64,000 bases of DNA from Dechloromonas denitrificans (lineage in GTDB: Bacteria > Pseudomonadota > Gammaproteobacteria > Burkholderiales > Rhodocyclaceae), in assembly GCF_020510665.1 (NCBI RefSeq), contig NZ_CP075187.1, forward strand, positions 310,001-374,000, in the 5' to 3' direction. A program made the translations under genes and the position numbers. Below are positions 1 through 8,675 of this stretch, one piece after another; position 1 is the stretch's first letter; every line of letters begins with the position of its first letter. A model generated the notes under the pieces. It did not search any database, was not told where the DNA came from, and worked only from the letters and a program-made list of their open reading frames with translations.

Positions 1-211
1 TGAAGTCGTCGGCCGCTATTACACCGCCAAGAAGCCGGGTGATTATCTGGTGCTGGACGATCATTTCGGTACCGAAGAATACGGTGTCGGTGTTCGCAAG
101 GATGATGCCGACTTGCTCGCCAAATTGCAGAAAGCCATGAGCGAGATGAAGCAGGACGGTTCTGCTGCCCGTATCTCGACGCAGTGGTTCGGCAAGAACA
201 TCGTCAAGTAA
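1..211 (+). CDS. Amino acid ABC transporter substrate-binding protein, C-terminal part
   Basis: The reading frame is open from base 2 and ends at a TAA at 209-211, so only the last 69 residues are present. They read as the closing lobe of a family 3 solute-binding protein: an EVVGRYYTAKKPGDY segment, a YGVGVRKDD strand and a last helix ending QWFGKNIVK. The family delivers polar amino acids to a membrane permease from the periplasm. The permease and ATPase genes that follow on the same strand support this. The substrate cannot be judged from the fragment. Confidence 0.8.
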   Translation, partial: EVVGRYYTAKKPGDYLVLDDHFGTEEYGVGVRKDDADLLAKLQKAMSEMKQDGSAARISTQWFGKNIVK

Positions 212-279
212 TTTTTCACCCGCCGTACGCAGGGTTTTTTCGGGGTGGCCGTCGGCTGCCCCGATGACAAGGCCGGTCC

Positions 280-933
280 ATGGACTACATCATTCAAATT
301 CTCGGCCCCCTGCTCCAGGGGACGGTAGTGACCCTCCAGGTCTTCTTCGCGACCCTGGTGCTCGCCGTTCCGCTCGGTCTGGGGCTGGCCCTGATCCGTC
401 TGTCGCACTGGCGCCTGGCCAGCGGCCTGGTCAGCGGTTACATCTGGCTGATGCGCGGTACGCCGCTGATGCTGCAGATGCTGTTCATCTACTTCGCCTT
501 GCCATTCGTGCCTTACGTCGGCATTCGGCTGCCTGATTTTCCGGCTGCGATTGTTGCTTTCGTGCTGAACTACGCGGCTTATTTCGCGGAAATTTTCCGG
601 GCCGGCATCCAGTCGATCGGTCGCGGCCAGTATGAGGCCGGGCAAGTGCTCGGGCTGACGTACTGGCAGACGATGCGGCGCATCATCCTGCCGCAGATGG
701 TCAAGCGCATCCTGCCGCCGATGAGCAACGAGACCATTACGCTGGTCAAGGATACGTCGCTGATTTACGTGTTGGCCATGAATGATCTGCTGCGTGCGGC
801 GCGCGGTATTGTCCAGCGCGATTTCACGACCATGCCTTTCGTCGTCGCCGCTGCTTTTTATCTGGTCATGACATTGATCCTGACCTGGGGCTTCATGCGC
901 CTGGAGAAAAAATATGCCGTCTATGACGACTGA
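280..933 (+). CDS. Polar amino acid ABC transporter permease (HisM/GlnP type)
   Basis: This 217-residue inner-membrane protein is the size of HAAT-family permeases. It has hydrophobic segments near residues 14-38, 55-80 and 185-205. The EAA loop that docks to the ATPase is seen as GQYEAGQVLGL near residues 115-125. The N-terminal stretch LRxTPLMLQMLFIYF-like (RGTPLMLQMLF) is typical of glutamate, glutamine, histidine and arginine permeases. It follows the binding-protein gene by 68 bases and overlaps the ATPase gene by 20 bases, so the three form one operon. Only one permease gene is seen, so it may act as a homodimer; a second could lie upstream of the window. Confidence 0.9.
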   Translation: MDYIIQILGPLLQGTVVTLQVFFATLVLAVPLGLGLALIRLSHWRLASGLVSGYIWLMRGTPLMLQMLFIYFALPFVPYVGIRLPDFPAAIVAFVLNYAAYFAEIFRAGIQSIGRGQYEAGQVLGLTYWQTMRRIILPQMVKRILPPMSNETITLVKDTSLIYVLAMNDLLRAARGIVQRDFTTMPFVVAAAFYLVMTLILTWGFMRLEKKYAVYDD

Positions 934-1690
934 GCCGATGATTTCGGCGCTTGATATCCACAAGCAGTTTGCGGGTGTCGAGGTGCTCAAGGGCGTTTCG
1001 CTGGAACTGGGGAAGGGTGAAGTCGTTGCCGTGATCGGCCCTTCCGGTTCGGGCAAAAGCACCTTCCTGCGGTGCATGAATCAACTTGAGACGATTGATC
1101 GCGGTCAACTGGTCATCGAAGGCGAAATGCTGGCCAGCACCGATGCGCAAGGGCTTTGCCGCTATGTTCCGGAAGCCGAGGCGCGACGCATCTGTCGCAA
1201 GATGGGCATGGTTTTCCAGCAGTTCAACCTTTTTCCGCATCTGACCGTGTTGCAGAACATCATCGAGGCACCGCTGACCGTCAAGGGCATGCCCCGCGAT
1301 GCGGTCGTCCCGCTGGCCGAGGCGCTGCTCCGCAAGGTCGGTTTGCTCGACAAGCGCGACAGCTATCCCTCGCGTCTTTCCGGCGGCCAGAAACAGCGTG
1401 TGGCGATTGCCCGTGCGCTGGCGATGGAGCCGGACATCATGTTGTTCGACGAACCGACTTCGGCCCTTGATCCGGAGTTGACCGGGGAAGTGCTGCGCAC
1501 GATCCGGCAACTGGCCGATGAGCACATGACGATGCTGGTGGTGACGCACGAAATGGCATTCGCCCGCGATGTGTCGAGCCGGGTGATCTTCATGGATGGC
1601 GGTCATATCGTCGAACAGGGGCCGCCCGGTGAGTTTTTTGCCAATCCGCAGCAGGCCCGGACACGCGCTTTTCTCAATCACCTCGGTTGA
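914..1690 (+). CDS. Polar amino acid ABC transporter ATP-binding protein (GlnQ/HisP type)
   Basis: The 258-residue ATPase has Walker A GPSGSGKST at residues 42-50, an LSGGQKQR signature, Walker B MLFDEPTSALDPEL and a switch histidine in VVTHEM. This is the layout of the GlnQ/HisP family that powers polar amino acid uptake. The ATG at 914 is chosen because GGAG at 903-906 sits seven bases upstream. It overlaps the permease end, which implies translational coupling. Later in-frame ATGs at 923 and 938 are less likely. The substrate is not readable from the ATPase. Confidence 0.93.
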   Translation: MPSMTTEPMISALDIHKQFAGVEVLKGVSLELGKGEVVAVIGPSGSGKSTFLRCMNQLETIDRGQLVIEGEMLASTDAQGLCRYVPEAEARRICRKMGMVFQQFNLFPHLTVLQNIIEAPLTVKGMPRDAVVPLAEALLRKVGLLDKRDSYPSRLSGGQKQRVAIARALAMEPDIMLFDEPTSALDPELTGEVLRTIRQLADEHMTMLVVTHEMAFARDVSSRVIFMDGGHIVEQGPPGEFFANPQQARTRAFLNHLG

Positions 1691-1819
1691 GACTCTGGCC
1701 GCTGGCTGGTCTGCAAATACTTCGGTTTTTTCGAAGGCTGGGTGATATTAATCAGACTGTAACGATGTGTGTCTACATGACTACAATCGCCCCCTTGAAT
1801 CGTTTTCAGGACTGATCCC

Positions 1820-2578
1820 ATGTTTGAACTCCTGCTCTCGCCCGAAATCTGGATAGCTTTTTTGACGTTGACCGCACTGGAGCTGGTGCTTGGCATCGAC
1901 AACATCATTTTCATTTCCATCCTGGTCGACAAGTTGCCCAAGGCGCAGCAGGAAACGGCTCGCCGTATCGGTCTGTTCCTGGCGATGTTCATGCGTATCG
2001 CATTGCTGCTGGTGCTGTCGTGGATCGTCGGCCTGACCGAGCCGGTGCTTACGCTGTTCGGTACCGGCTTTTCCGGACGCGACCTGATTCTGGTCGGCGG
2101 CGGCCTGTTCCTGATCTGGAAGAGTACCGGCGAAGTGCACCAGTTGCTGGAGGGTGAGGAGGGCAGCGAGTCGCACAAGGTGGCTTCGAGTTTTGCCGGC
2201 GTGATCGCCCAGATCATGGTCATCGACCTGGTCTTCTCCCTTGATTCGATCATCACTGCCGTCGGCATGGTCAGCCAGGTGGGCGTGATGATTGCCGCCG
2301 TGGTCGCATCGGTCGGCTTGATGATGCTTTTTGCCCGCTCGATTGGCGAATTCGTCTCGAATCACCCGACCATCAAGATGCTGGCTCTTTCCTTCCTGGT
2401 GGTTGTGGGCGTCGTGCTGATTGCCGATGGTTTCGGGCACCACGTACCGAAGGGTTACATCTATTTCGCGATGGCTTTCTCGGTGGGTGTCGAGATGCTG
2501 AATATCCGGATGCGCAAGAAAACCGTTGCTCCGGTTGATCTGCGCGAACCTTACGCCCGCCAGACTGGCGAGCACTGA
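1820..2578 (+). CDS. TerC family integral membrane protein
   Basis: The 252-residue protein is almost entirely hydrophobic, with about seven membrane segments. It shows the two acidic family motifs: ELVLGIDNIIF around residues 21-31 and IDLVFSLDSIITAVG in the second half. TerC/Alx/YkoY proteins are implicated in tellurium tolerance and, more recently, in manganese export. Which applies here is not visible. It stands alone between the ABC operon and a convergent AraC gene, preceded by 129 noncoding bases. Family confidence is high; substrate is unknown. Confidence 0.88.
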   Translation: MFELLLSPEIWIAFLTLTALELVLGIDNIIFISILVDKLPKAQQETARRIGLFLAMFMRIALLLVLSWIVGLTEPVLTLFGTGFSGRDLILVGGGLFLIWKSTGEVHQLLEGEEGSESHKVASSFAGVIAQIMVIDLVFSLDSIITAVGMVSQVGVMIAAVVASVGLMMLFARSIGEFVSNHPTIKMLALSFLVVVGVVLIADGFGHHVPKGYIYFAMAFSVGVEMLNIRMRKKTVAPVDLREPYARQTGEH

Positions 2579-2587
2579 GCCTGCAAC

Positions 2588-2613
2588 GGCCGGCAGCCTA
2601 GTCGCGGCCGGCC
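2588..2613. terminator. Candidate stem-loop between convergent genes
   Basis: GGCCGGC at 2588-2594 can pair with GCCGGCC at 2607-2613 around a 12-base loop. It lies just after the terC-like stop and runs into the 3' end of the convergent AraC gene. There is no U-run, so a terminator role is only inferred from position. Confidence 0.3.
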
Positions 2614-3740
2614 CAGTGCCGACGATAGTGGACCGGTGCCATCCCGGTCCACTCGACAAAAGCACGATAAAACGCCGATGTGTCGGCATAACCCAGATCG
2701 GCGGCAACCTGGGCAATTGAGTCACGGGTCTTGGTCAGGCGGGCCAAGGCCATGTCGCGGCGCAATGCATCCTTGATGCCTCGGAAACTGGAACCTTCTT
2801 CGTCCAGTCGGCGGTGAATGGTGCGGGGCGATAAATGCAGGCGGTCCGCAATATTTTCCAGGCTCAGGGTGTCGGGTAGCGCCGCGCGCAACAGGTCGCG
2901 AACGCGGATGACCATTTCACGGTCGCGGCGGTACAGCGTCGTGATCTTGCCCGGTGCGCCGTTCAGAAAAGTGGTCAGTGCCGCTTCATCCCGCCGTACC
3001 GGCAGGTCGAGAAGATTGGCATTGAAGCTGGCGACCAGCGTGCCGTTGCCGCCCGGAACCGTCGGTGCAAAGCGGGAGTCTTCGGTGAAAATGAGTGCGT
3101 AGTCGGCAAAGTGGGCCGGCTTGCGGTAGGGAAATATCACGCTGTCGAGGCCGATACCGCGTCCGGCCAGCCAACAGGAAAGACCGTGCAGCAAACGCAG
3201 CAGCCATTCGAAGGCAAAGATGCGGCCTGCGTTTTCAGGATTGTCGGAAAGCCTTCGGGTTTCGCTGATGACCAACTCGGCACGCCCTTGGGTGCGGCGC
3301 ACGCTGACCGCCAGATCGGGCAGCACGATGTGCAGGAAGCGACAGGCCCGGGTCAGCGCTTCGGCCAGGGTCGGTGCACTGAGGCAGGCCCGGCAAAGAA
3401 ACTCGAAGCTGCCGAGACGCATGGGCTGGGCAAAGAGTCCGAAGCCTTCGTCGTCGAGTTCCTGGTTCAGTCGGTTGTAAAGCGCCGCATAACGATCGAC
3501 CGGAATGCGACTGGCGGTGTCTGCAATATCAATCTCCAGTGTGGCCAGTAGCGGCGCCGGGTTGATGTCGTGACGTGCCAGTCCGGCCAGCATTCCGGTA
3601 ACAAATCCCATTGCAACAGTGGTTTGCGTGCGTGCGTTTGATTTTTGATTGGTGCGATGCAGCATTTTGCCAATTTTTGGTAGTCGACCGCAGTACTGTA
3701 TCACCTTGGCGGAATTTGCATGATTGTCGTCGTTCGCCAC
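2598..3740 (-). CDS. AraC family transcriptional regulator (arabinose-binding-like N-terminus)
   Basis: The protein has up to 380 residues. The N-terminal two thirds match the OruR/ArgR-type ligand domain (GLARHDINPAPLL, then FGLFAQPMRLGSFEFLCRACL). The C-terminal 90 residues carry two helix-turn-helices: SLENIADRLHLSPRTIHRRL and the signature AQVAADLGYADTSAFYRAF. It is divergent from the IcmF gene with only 65 bases between starts, so it is the obvious candidate regulator of that gene. The start is uncertain: the first ATG (3740) gives an atypical 40-residue N-terminal extension, and internal ATGs (for example near 3665) would widen the shared promoter region. Confidence 0.87.
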   Translation of the reverse strand: MANDDNHANSAKVIQYCGRLPKIGKMLHRTNQKSNARTQTTVAMGFVTGMLAGLARHDINPAPLLATLEIDIADTASRIPVDRYAALYNRLNQELDDEGFGLFAQPMRLGSFEFLCRACLSAPTLAEALTRACRFLHIVLPDLAVSVRRTQGRAELVISETRRLSDNPENAGRIFAFEWLLRLLHGLSCWLAGRGIGLDSVIFPYRKPAHFADYALIFTEDSRFAPTVPGGNGTLVASFNANLLDLPVRRDEAALTTFLNGAPGKITTLYRRDREMVIRVRDLLRAALPDTLSLENIADRLHLSPRTIHRRLDEEGSSFRGIKDALRRDMALARLTKTRDSIAQVAADLGYADTSAFYRAFVEWTGMAPVHYRRHWAGRD

Positions 3741-3805
3741 AATGGCCGAATGGTTAAAGGGGCATAAGATAGGCGCCTTTCCATCTTCCCGATGAGGCTG
3801 TTGTC

Positions 3806-6800
3806 ATGACCGATCTTTCCGTCGCCAAGAAATTGTCCCCGTACAAGCCCAAGAACAAGGTCCGCTTCGTGACGGCCGCCTCGCTGTTCGACGGCCATGA
3901 CGCCTCGATCAACATCATGCGCCGGATCCTGCAGTCGACCGGTTCGGAAGTGATCCACCTCGGTCACAACCGCTCGGTGCAGGAAATCGTCAATGCCGCA
4001 TTGCAGGAAGACGCCCAGGGCATCTGCATCACTTCCTATCAGGGCGGTCACGTCGAGTTCTTCAAGTACATGATCGACCTGCTCAAGGCCAATGGTGGCG
4101 AGAACATCAAGGTCTTCGGCGGCGGTGGCGGCGTGATCGTTCCTTCGGAAATCAAGGAACTGCATGCTTACGGCGTGACCCGCATTTATGCCCCGGAAGA
4201 TGGCGTGCATATGGGCCTGCAGGGCATGATCAATGAAGTTGTCCAGAATGCCGACTACGATGTCGCAGCTGACGGTGTGCCGAGTGCCGAGCAGGTGCTG
4301 GCCGGGCTCAAAGCGGGCGACAAGCGTTTGCTGTCGCGCGTCATCACGCTGCTGGAAAATGGTGTTGCGCCCGCACTCAAGGAGCCTATCCTCAAGGCGG
4401 CGGCCGAACTGAACGTGCCGGTGCTCGGCATTACCGGTACCGGCGGCGCCGGCAAGTCGTCGCTGACCGACGAACTGGTCCGCCGCTTCCGGCTCGATCA
4501 GGACGACAGCGTCAAGATCGGCCTGGTTTCGATCGACCCGTCACGCAAACGGACCGGCGGCGCGCTGCTCGGCGACCGCATCCGGATGAACGCCATCGAA
4601 CATCCGAATATTTTCATGCGCTCGCTGGCGACGCGCGATACCGGTAGCGAAATTTCCGCCGCCTTGCCGGAAGTCATCGCCGCCTGCAAGCTGGCCGGCT
4701 TCGATCTGGTGATCGTCGAAACCTCCGGCATCGGCCAGGGCAATGCGGCCATCGTGCCTTTCGTCGATCTGTCGCTCTACGTCATGACGCCGGAGTTCGG
4801 CGCTGCCTCGCAGCTGGAGAAGATCGACATGCTCGACTTCGCTGATTTCGTCGCGATCAACAAGTTCGACCGCAAGGGCGCCGAAGATGCGCTGCGCGAT
4901 GTGCGAAAACAGTATCAGCGCAACCGTGAGTTGTTTACCCAGCCGACCGACGACATGCCGGTCTACGGCACGATGGCCGCCCGTTTCAACGACGATGGCG
5001 TCACCGCGCTGTACCAGGCGCTGGTTCCGCAACTGCTGGAAAAGGGCCTGAAGTTGAAGGAAGGCCAGCTGCCGCTGGTCACCGTCAAGCAGTCATCCAG
5101 CCAGCGCGCTATCGTGCCGGCGGCCCGCGTCCGCTATCTGGCCGAAATTGCCGACGCCGTACGCGGTTACCATGCCCATACCGACGCCCAGGTGCAGATT
5201 GCCCGCGAGCGCCAGTCGCTGCGTGTTTCGGCATCCATTTTCAAGGGTTGCGACAAGTCGACCGCGGATTTCGATGAACTGATCGCCTGGAAGGATGGCG
5301 AGCAGGATCCGAAGGCCAAGAAGCTGCTCGACATGTGGCCGGATACCGTTGCCGCTTACTCGGGCGACGAATACGTCGTCAAGATTCGCGACAAGGAAAT
5401 CCGTACCAAGCTGGTTTCCCAGTCGCTGTCCGGCACCAAGATCCGCAAGGTCATCCTGCCCAAGTTCGGCGACGATGGCGAAACCCTGCGCTTCCTGATG
5501 CGCGAGAACGTGCCCGGCTCTTTCCCCTACACCGCCGGCGTCTTCGCCTTCAAGCGCGAGGGTGAAGACCCGACCCGGATGTTCGCTGGCGAAGGCGACG
5601 CCTTCCGCACCAACCGCCGCTTCAAGCGCGTCTCTGAAGGCATGCCGGCCCACCGTCTTTCCACCGCTTTCGACTCGGTGACGCTGTACGGCTGCGATCC
5701 TGACGAGCGTCCGGACATCTACGGCAAGATCGGTAATTCCGGTGTTTCGATCGCTACGCTCGACGACCTCAAGGTGCTTTACGACGGTTTCGACCTGCTC
5801 GCCCCGACCACCTCGGTGTCGATGACGATCAACGGCCCGGCGCCGATCATCCTGGCCTGTTTCTTCAATACCGCGATCGATCAGCAACTGGCCAAGTTCG
5901 AGAAAGACAACGGTCGCCGTCCGACCGAAGACGAAGCCGAAAAGATTCGCGAATGGGCGCTGGCAACGGTGCGCGGCACTGTTCAGGCCGACATCCTGAA
6001 GGAAGACCAGGGTCAGAATACCTGCATTTTCTCGACCGAATTCGCACTCAAGATGATGGGCGATATCCAGGAATTCTTTGTCCATAACCAGGTGCAGAAT
6101 TTCTACTCGGTTTCGATCTCCGGCTATCACATCGCCGAAGCCGGCGCCAACCCGATCAGCCAGCTCGCCTTCACGCTGTCGAACGGCTTCACCTATGTCG
6201 AGAGCTATCTGGCACGCGGCATGAAGATCGACGATTTCGCGCCCAACCTGTCCTTCTTCTTCAGCAACGGCATGGATCCGGAATACTCGGTGATCGGCCG
6301 CGTCGCCCGCCGCATCTGGGCGGTGGCGATGAAGAACAAGTACGGTGCCAACGAACGCAGCCAGAAGCTGAAGTACCACATCCAGACGTCCGGTCGTTCG
6401 CTGCACGCCCAGGAAATGGACTTCAACGACATCCGCACGACGCTGCAGGCGCTGATCGCCATCTACGACAACTGCAATTCGCTGCACACCAACGCCTACG
6501 ACGAAGCGATCACCACGCCGACCGAGGAATCCGTGCGTCGTGCCATGGCCATCCAGCTGATCATCAACCGCGAGTGGGGCGTCGCCAAGAACGAGAACCC
6601 GAACCAGGGCGCTTTCGTCATCGACGAACTGACCGATCTGGTCGAAGAAGCCGTGCTCAAGGAATTCGAAGCCATCGCCTCGCGCGGCGGCGTGCTCGGC
6701 GCCATGGAAACCGGCTACCAGCGTGGCAAGATCCAGGAAGAGTCGATGTACTACGAGCACATGAAGCATGATGGCTCGTACCCGATCATCGGCGTCAATA

Positions 6801-7069
6801 CCTTCCTGAATCCGAAGGGCATGGCCCAGCAGGAAATCGAGCTGGCGCGTTCGAGTGATGAAGAAAAGCAGTCGCAAATCAAGCGCCTGCGTGACTTCCA
6901 GGCCCGTAATTCCGGTCAGGCGCCGGCCATGCTGGCCAAGTTGAAGCAGACAGTCATCGAGGACGGCAACGTTTTCGCGGTGCTGGTCGATGCCGTCAAA
7001 TATTGCTCGCTGGGTCAGATCAGCTCGGCATTGTACGAAGTAGGCGGGCAGTACCGGCGCAGTATGTAA
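3806..7069 (+). CDS. icmF: Fused isobutyryl-CoA mutase with GTPase chaperone (IcmF)
   Basis: This 1087-residue protein has the IcmF order: B12-binding domain (D29-G30-H31 supplies the cobalamin ligand), a MeaB-like G domain with P-loop [12 protein letters not shown] at 208-219, and a C-terminal acyl-CoA mutase barrel. The enzyme interconverts isobutyryl-CoA and n-butyryl-CoA using adenosylcobalamin; the G domain loads and protects the cofactor. By-eye alignment with methylmalonyl-CoA mutase puts F580 (AGVFAFK) and Q737 (DQGQNTC) at the positions of that enzyme's substrate-contacting Tyr89 and Arg207. That Phe/Gln pair is characteristic of isobutyryl-CoA mutases. The length is full and no frameshift is seen. 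A strong terminator follows. Confidence 0.95.
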   Translation: MTDLSVAKKLSPYKPKNKVRFVTAASLFDGHDASINIMRRILQSTGSEVIHLGHNRSVQEIVNAALQEDAQGICITSYQGGHVEFFKYMIDLLKANGGENIKVFGGGGGVIVPSEIKELHAYGVTRIYAPEDGVHMGLQGMINEVVQNADYDVAADGVPSAEQVLAGLKAGDKRLLSRVITLLENGVAPALKEPILKAAAELNVPVLGITGTGGAGKSSLTDELVRRFRLDQDDSVKIGLVSIDPSRKRTGGALLGDRIRMNAIEHPNIFMRSLATRDTGSEISAALPEVIAACKLAGFDLVIVETSGIGQGNAAIVPFVDLSLYVMTPEFGAASQLEKIDMLDFADFVAINKFDRKGAEDALRDVRKQYQRNRELFTQPTDDMPVYGTMAARFNDDGVTALYQALVPQLLEKGLKLKEGQLPLVTVKQSSSQRAIVPAARVRYLAEIADAVRGYHAHTDAQVQIARERQSLRVSASIFKGCDKSTADFDELIAWKDGEQDPKAKKLLDMWPDTVAAYSGDEYVVKIRDKEIRTKLVSQSLSGTKIRKVILPKFGDDGETLRFLMRENVPGSFPYTAGVFAFKREGEDPTRMFAGEGDAFRTNRRFKRVSEGMPAHRLSTAFDSVTLYGCDPDERPDIYGKIGNSGVSIATLDDLKVLYDGFDLLAPTTSVSMTINGPAPIILACFFNTAIDQQLAKFEKDNGRRPTEDEAEKIREWALATVRGTVQADILKEDQGQNTCIFSTEFALKMMGDIQEFFVHNQVQNFYSVSISGYHIAEAGANPISQLAFTLSNGFTYVESYLARGMKIDDFAPNLSFFFSNGMDPEYSVIGRVARRIWAVAMKNKYGANERSQKLKYHIQTSGRSLHAQEMDFNDIRTTLQALIAIYDNCNSLHTNAYDEAITTPTEESVRRAMAIQLIINREWGVAKNENPNQGAFVIDELTDLVEEAVLKEFEAIASRGGVLGAMETGYQRGKIQEESMYYEHMKHDGSYPIIGVNTFLNPKGMAQQEIELARSSDEEKQSQIKRLRDFQARNSGQAPAMLAKLKQTVIEDGNVFAVLVDAVKYCSLGQISSALYEVGGQYRRSM

Positions 7070-7098
7070 TTGAAGGCCGGAGGAGAGCAGAAAAGAAC

Positions 7099-7124
7099 GG
7101 CGGGGCTATGTACCCCGCCTTTTT
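7099..7124 (+). terminator. Rho-independent terminator after icmF
   Basis: A perfect seven-base-pair stem, GGCGGGG (7099-7105) with CCCCGCC (7113-7119), closes a seven-base loop and is followed directly by TTTTT (7120-7124). It lies 30 bases past the icmF stop and ends that transcript before the M48 protease gene. Confidence 0.9.
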
Positions 7125-7184
7125 CATGCCCGGAAATCTCAGGATGATGGTATTTTTGTTCTTTCGCCAACCGAGGAAAATGTA

Positions 7185-8528
7185 ATGAACGAGCACGATG
7201 AACTGGCTTGCAGCCTGCAACACAACCGGGTCAGCCGTCGTCAGATGCTATGGCTGCTTGGCGCTGGAAGTATTGGCCTGACCAGCCTTTCCGGGTGTGC
7301 CACTTCGCCGGTTGGTGGCGGCTCGATTCTGGTCGGCATGAGTGAGGAAGAGGAAAAGCGCGTTGATGCGCAAGTCTCGCCGCAGCAGTTTTCACAGGAT
7401 CTCGGGCCGATTCAGGATGCTGCGGTCAACCGCTATGTCAGTGAAATCGGCCAGCGTCTCGACGCCAATACGCATCGCCCCCAAATGCCGTACTCCTACC
7501 GCGTACTCAACGCCAATTACGTCAACGCCTACACCTTTCCTGGCGGAGCCATGGGGGTGACGCGCGGCATCCTCGTCGATCTCGATAACGAGGCAGAACT
7601 GGCGGCCTTGCTCGGCCACGAGCTGGGCCACGTTAATGCACGGCATGCCGCGCAGCGCCAGGGGCAGGCCAAGGTTGCCCAGGTGGCAGTGGCAGGCGCC
7701 AGTCTGGTCGGATCGGCGACTGAATGGGGCGGGCTGATTTCGATGGGTAGCCAGTTCGGGGCCAGTGTCCTGCTGTCCAGCTATTCGCGTGACAACGAGC
7801 GCGAAGCGGATGCGCTGGGGCAGGAATACATGGTGCGTGCCGGTTATCCGGCCAGCGGCATGGTCGGCCTGCACCAGTTGCTGGTTGATCAGGAAAAAAG
7901 TTCACCGAGCATGTTGCAGACGATGTTCTCGACCCACCCGATGAGTCGTGAGCGACGTGATACCGCCGTCCAGCTGGCTGAAAACCGTTATGCGGCAAGC
8001 CGCAATGCGCCGCCCGGACGCGAACGGTTCATGGACAATACAGCTAGCCTGAGGCGCATCAAGCCGACCATCGATGCCTGCCAGAACGGCGAGTCGGCGA
8101 TGGGCGGCAAGCAATACGGCAAGGCCGAGGAGCAGTTTCGTTCGGCGTTGAAGCAAACGCCTCGCGACTATGCCGCGAATGTGCGCATGGCCCAGTGCCT
8201 TCAGGCCCAGGATAAAAATCGTGATGCGCTGGGCTATGCCGAGGCGGCGAAGAAGATTTATCCGCAGGAAGCGCAGTCGCACAAGCTGGCCGGCGTTCTT
8301 TCGCTCGGTTTGCGTGATCCGGGCGCAGCCTACAACCATCTCGACCAGTATGACCGATTGATGCCGGGCGATGCCGGCGTGACCTTCCTCAAGGGCGTTT
8401 CGCTCGAAGGCATGGGCAATAAGCAGGAGGCTGCCCGTCACTACTCGACTTACTTGCGCCAGACCCGCCAGGGCAAGGCGGCGGAGTATGCCCAGAGCCG
8501 TTTGCAGGGCTGGGGTTACCTCAGGTAA
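7185..8528 (+). CDS. M48 family metalloprotease with TPR repeats, predicted Tat-exported lipoprotein
   Basis: The protein has 447 residues. A zinc-protease motif HELGH is at 145-149, with the downstream glutamate in DNEREADALG. The C-terminal third (from about residue 300) contains tetratricopeptide-like repeats. This is the BepA/YfgC type of periplasmic protease and chaperone for outer-membrane proteins. The N-terminus is odd: VSRRQMLWLLGAGSIG is a twin-arginine-like signal and is followed by a lipobox, LSGC. A GAGGA ribosome site precedes the ATG at 7185. It is monocistronic, between the icmF terminator and a palindrome-bearing gap. Confidence 0.9.
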   Translation: MNEHDELACSLQHNRVSRRQMLWLLGAGSIGLTSLSGCATSPVGGGSILVGMSEEEEKRVDAQVSPQQFSQDLGPIQDAAVNRYVSEIGQRLDANTHRPQMPYSYRVLNANYVNAYTFPGGAMGVTRGILVDLDNEAELAALLGHELGHVNARHAAQRQGQAKVAQVAVAGASLVGSATEWGGLISMGSQFGASVLLSSYSRDNEREADALGQEYMVRAGYPASGMVGLHQLLVDQEKSSPSMLQTMFSTHPMSRERRDTAVQLAENRYAASRNAPPGRERFMDNTASLRRIKPTIDACQNGESAMGGKQYGKAEEQFRSALKQTPRDYAANVRMAQCLQAQDKNRDALGYAEAAKKIYPQEAQSHKLAGVLSLGLRDPGAAYNHLDQYDRLMPGDAGVTFLKGVSLEGMGNKQEAARHYSTYLRQTRQGKAAEYAQSRLQGWGYLR

Positions 8529-8559
8529 TCGATTCGGGGCAAGGCGTCGATTTTGCCGA

Positions 8560-8583
8560 ATTTTCGCGGTCGACCGCGAAAAT
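8560..8583. repeat. 24-base perfect palindrome containing GCGGTCGACCGC
   Basis: The dodecamer GCGGTCGACCGC (8566-8577) is flanked by ATTTTC on the left and GAAAAT on the right, giving a 24-base palindrome with no spacer. It is intergenic, 32 bases after the M48 protease stop and 93 bases before the kinase start. The dodecamer recurs perfectly at 11881-11892, 25751-25762 and 29195-29206. Confidence 0.85.
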
Positions 8584-8675
8584 CAACCGGAATTGCTATT
8601 TTCATTATTTCTGTTGCACTGGATTGGGCATACAATCCATAACAGCTATGACTAAAGTAAGGCCGTGGAGAAAAG

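Noticed and set aside
5093..6877. A 594-codon open frame antisense to icmF
   Set aside because: It lies inside the mutase domain and has no domain pattern or ribosome site.
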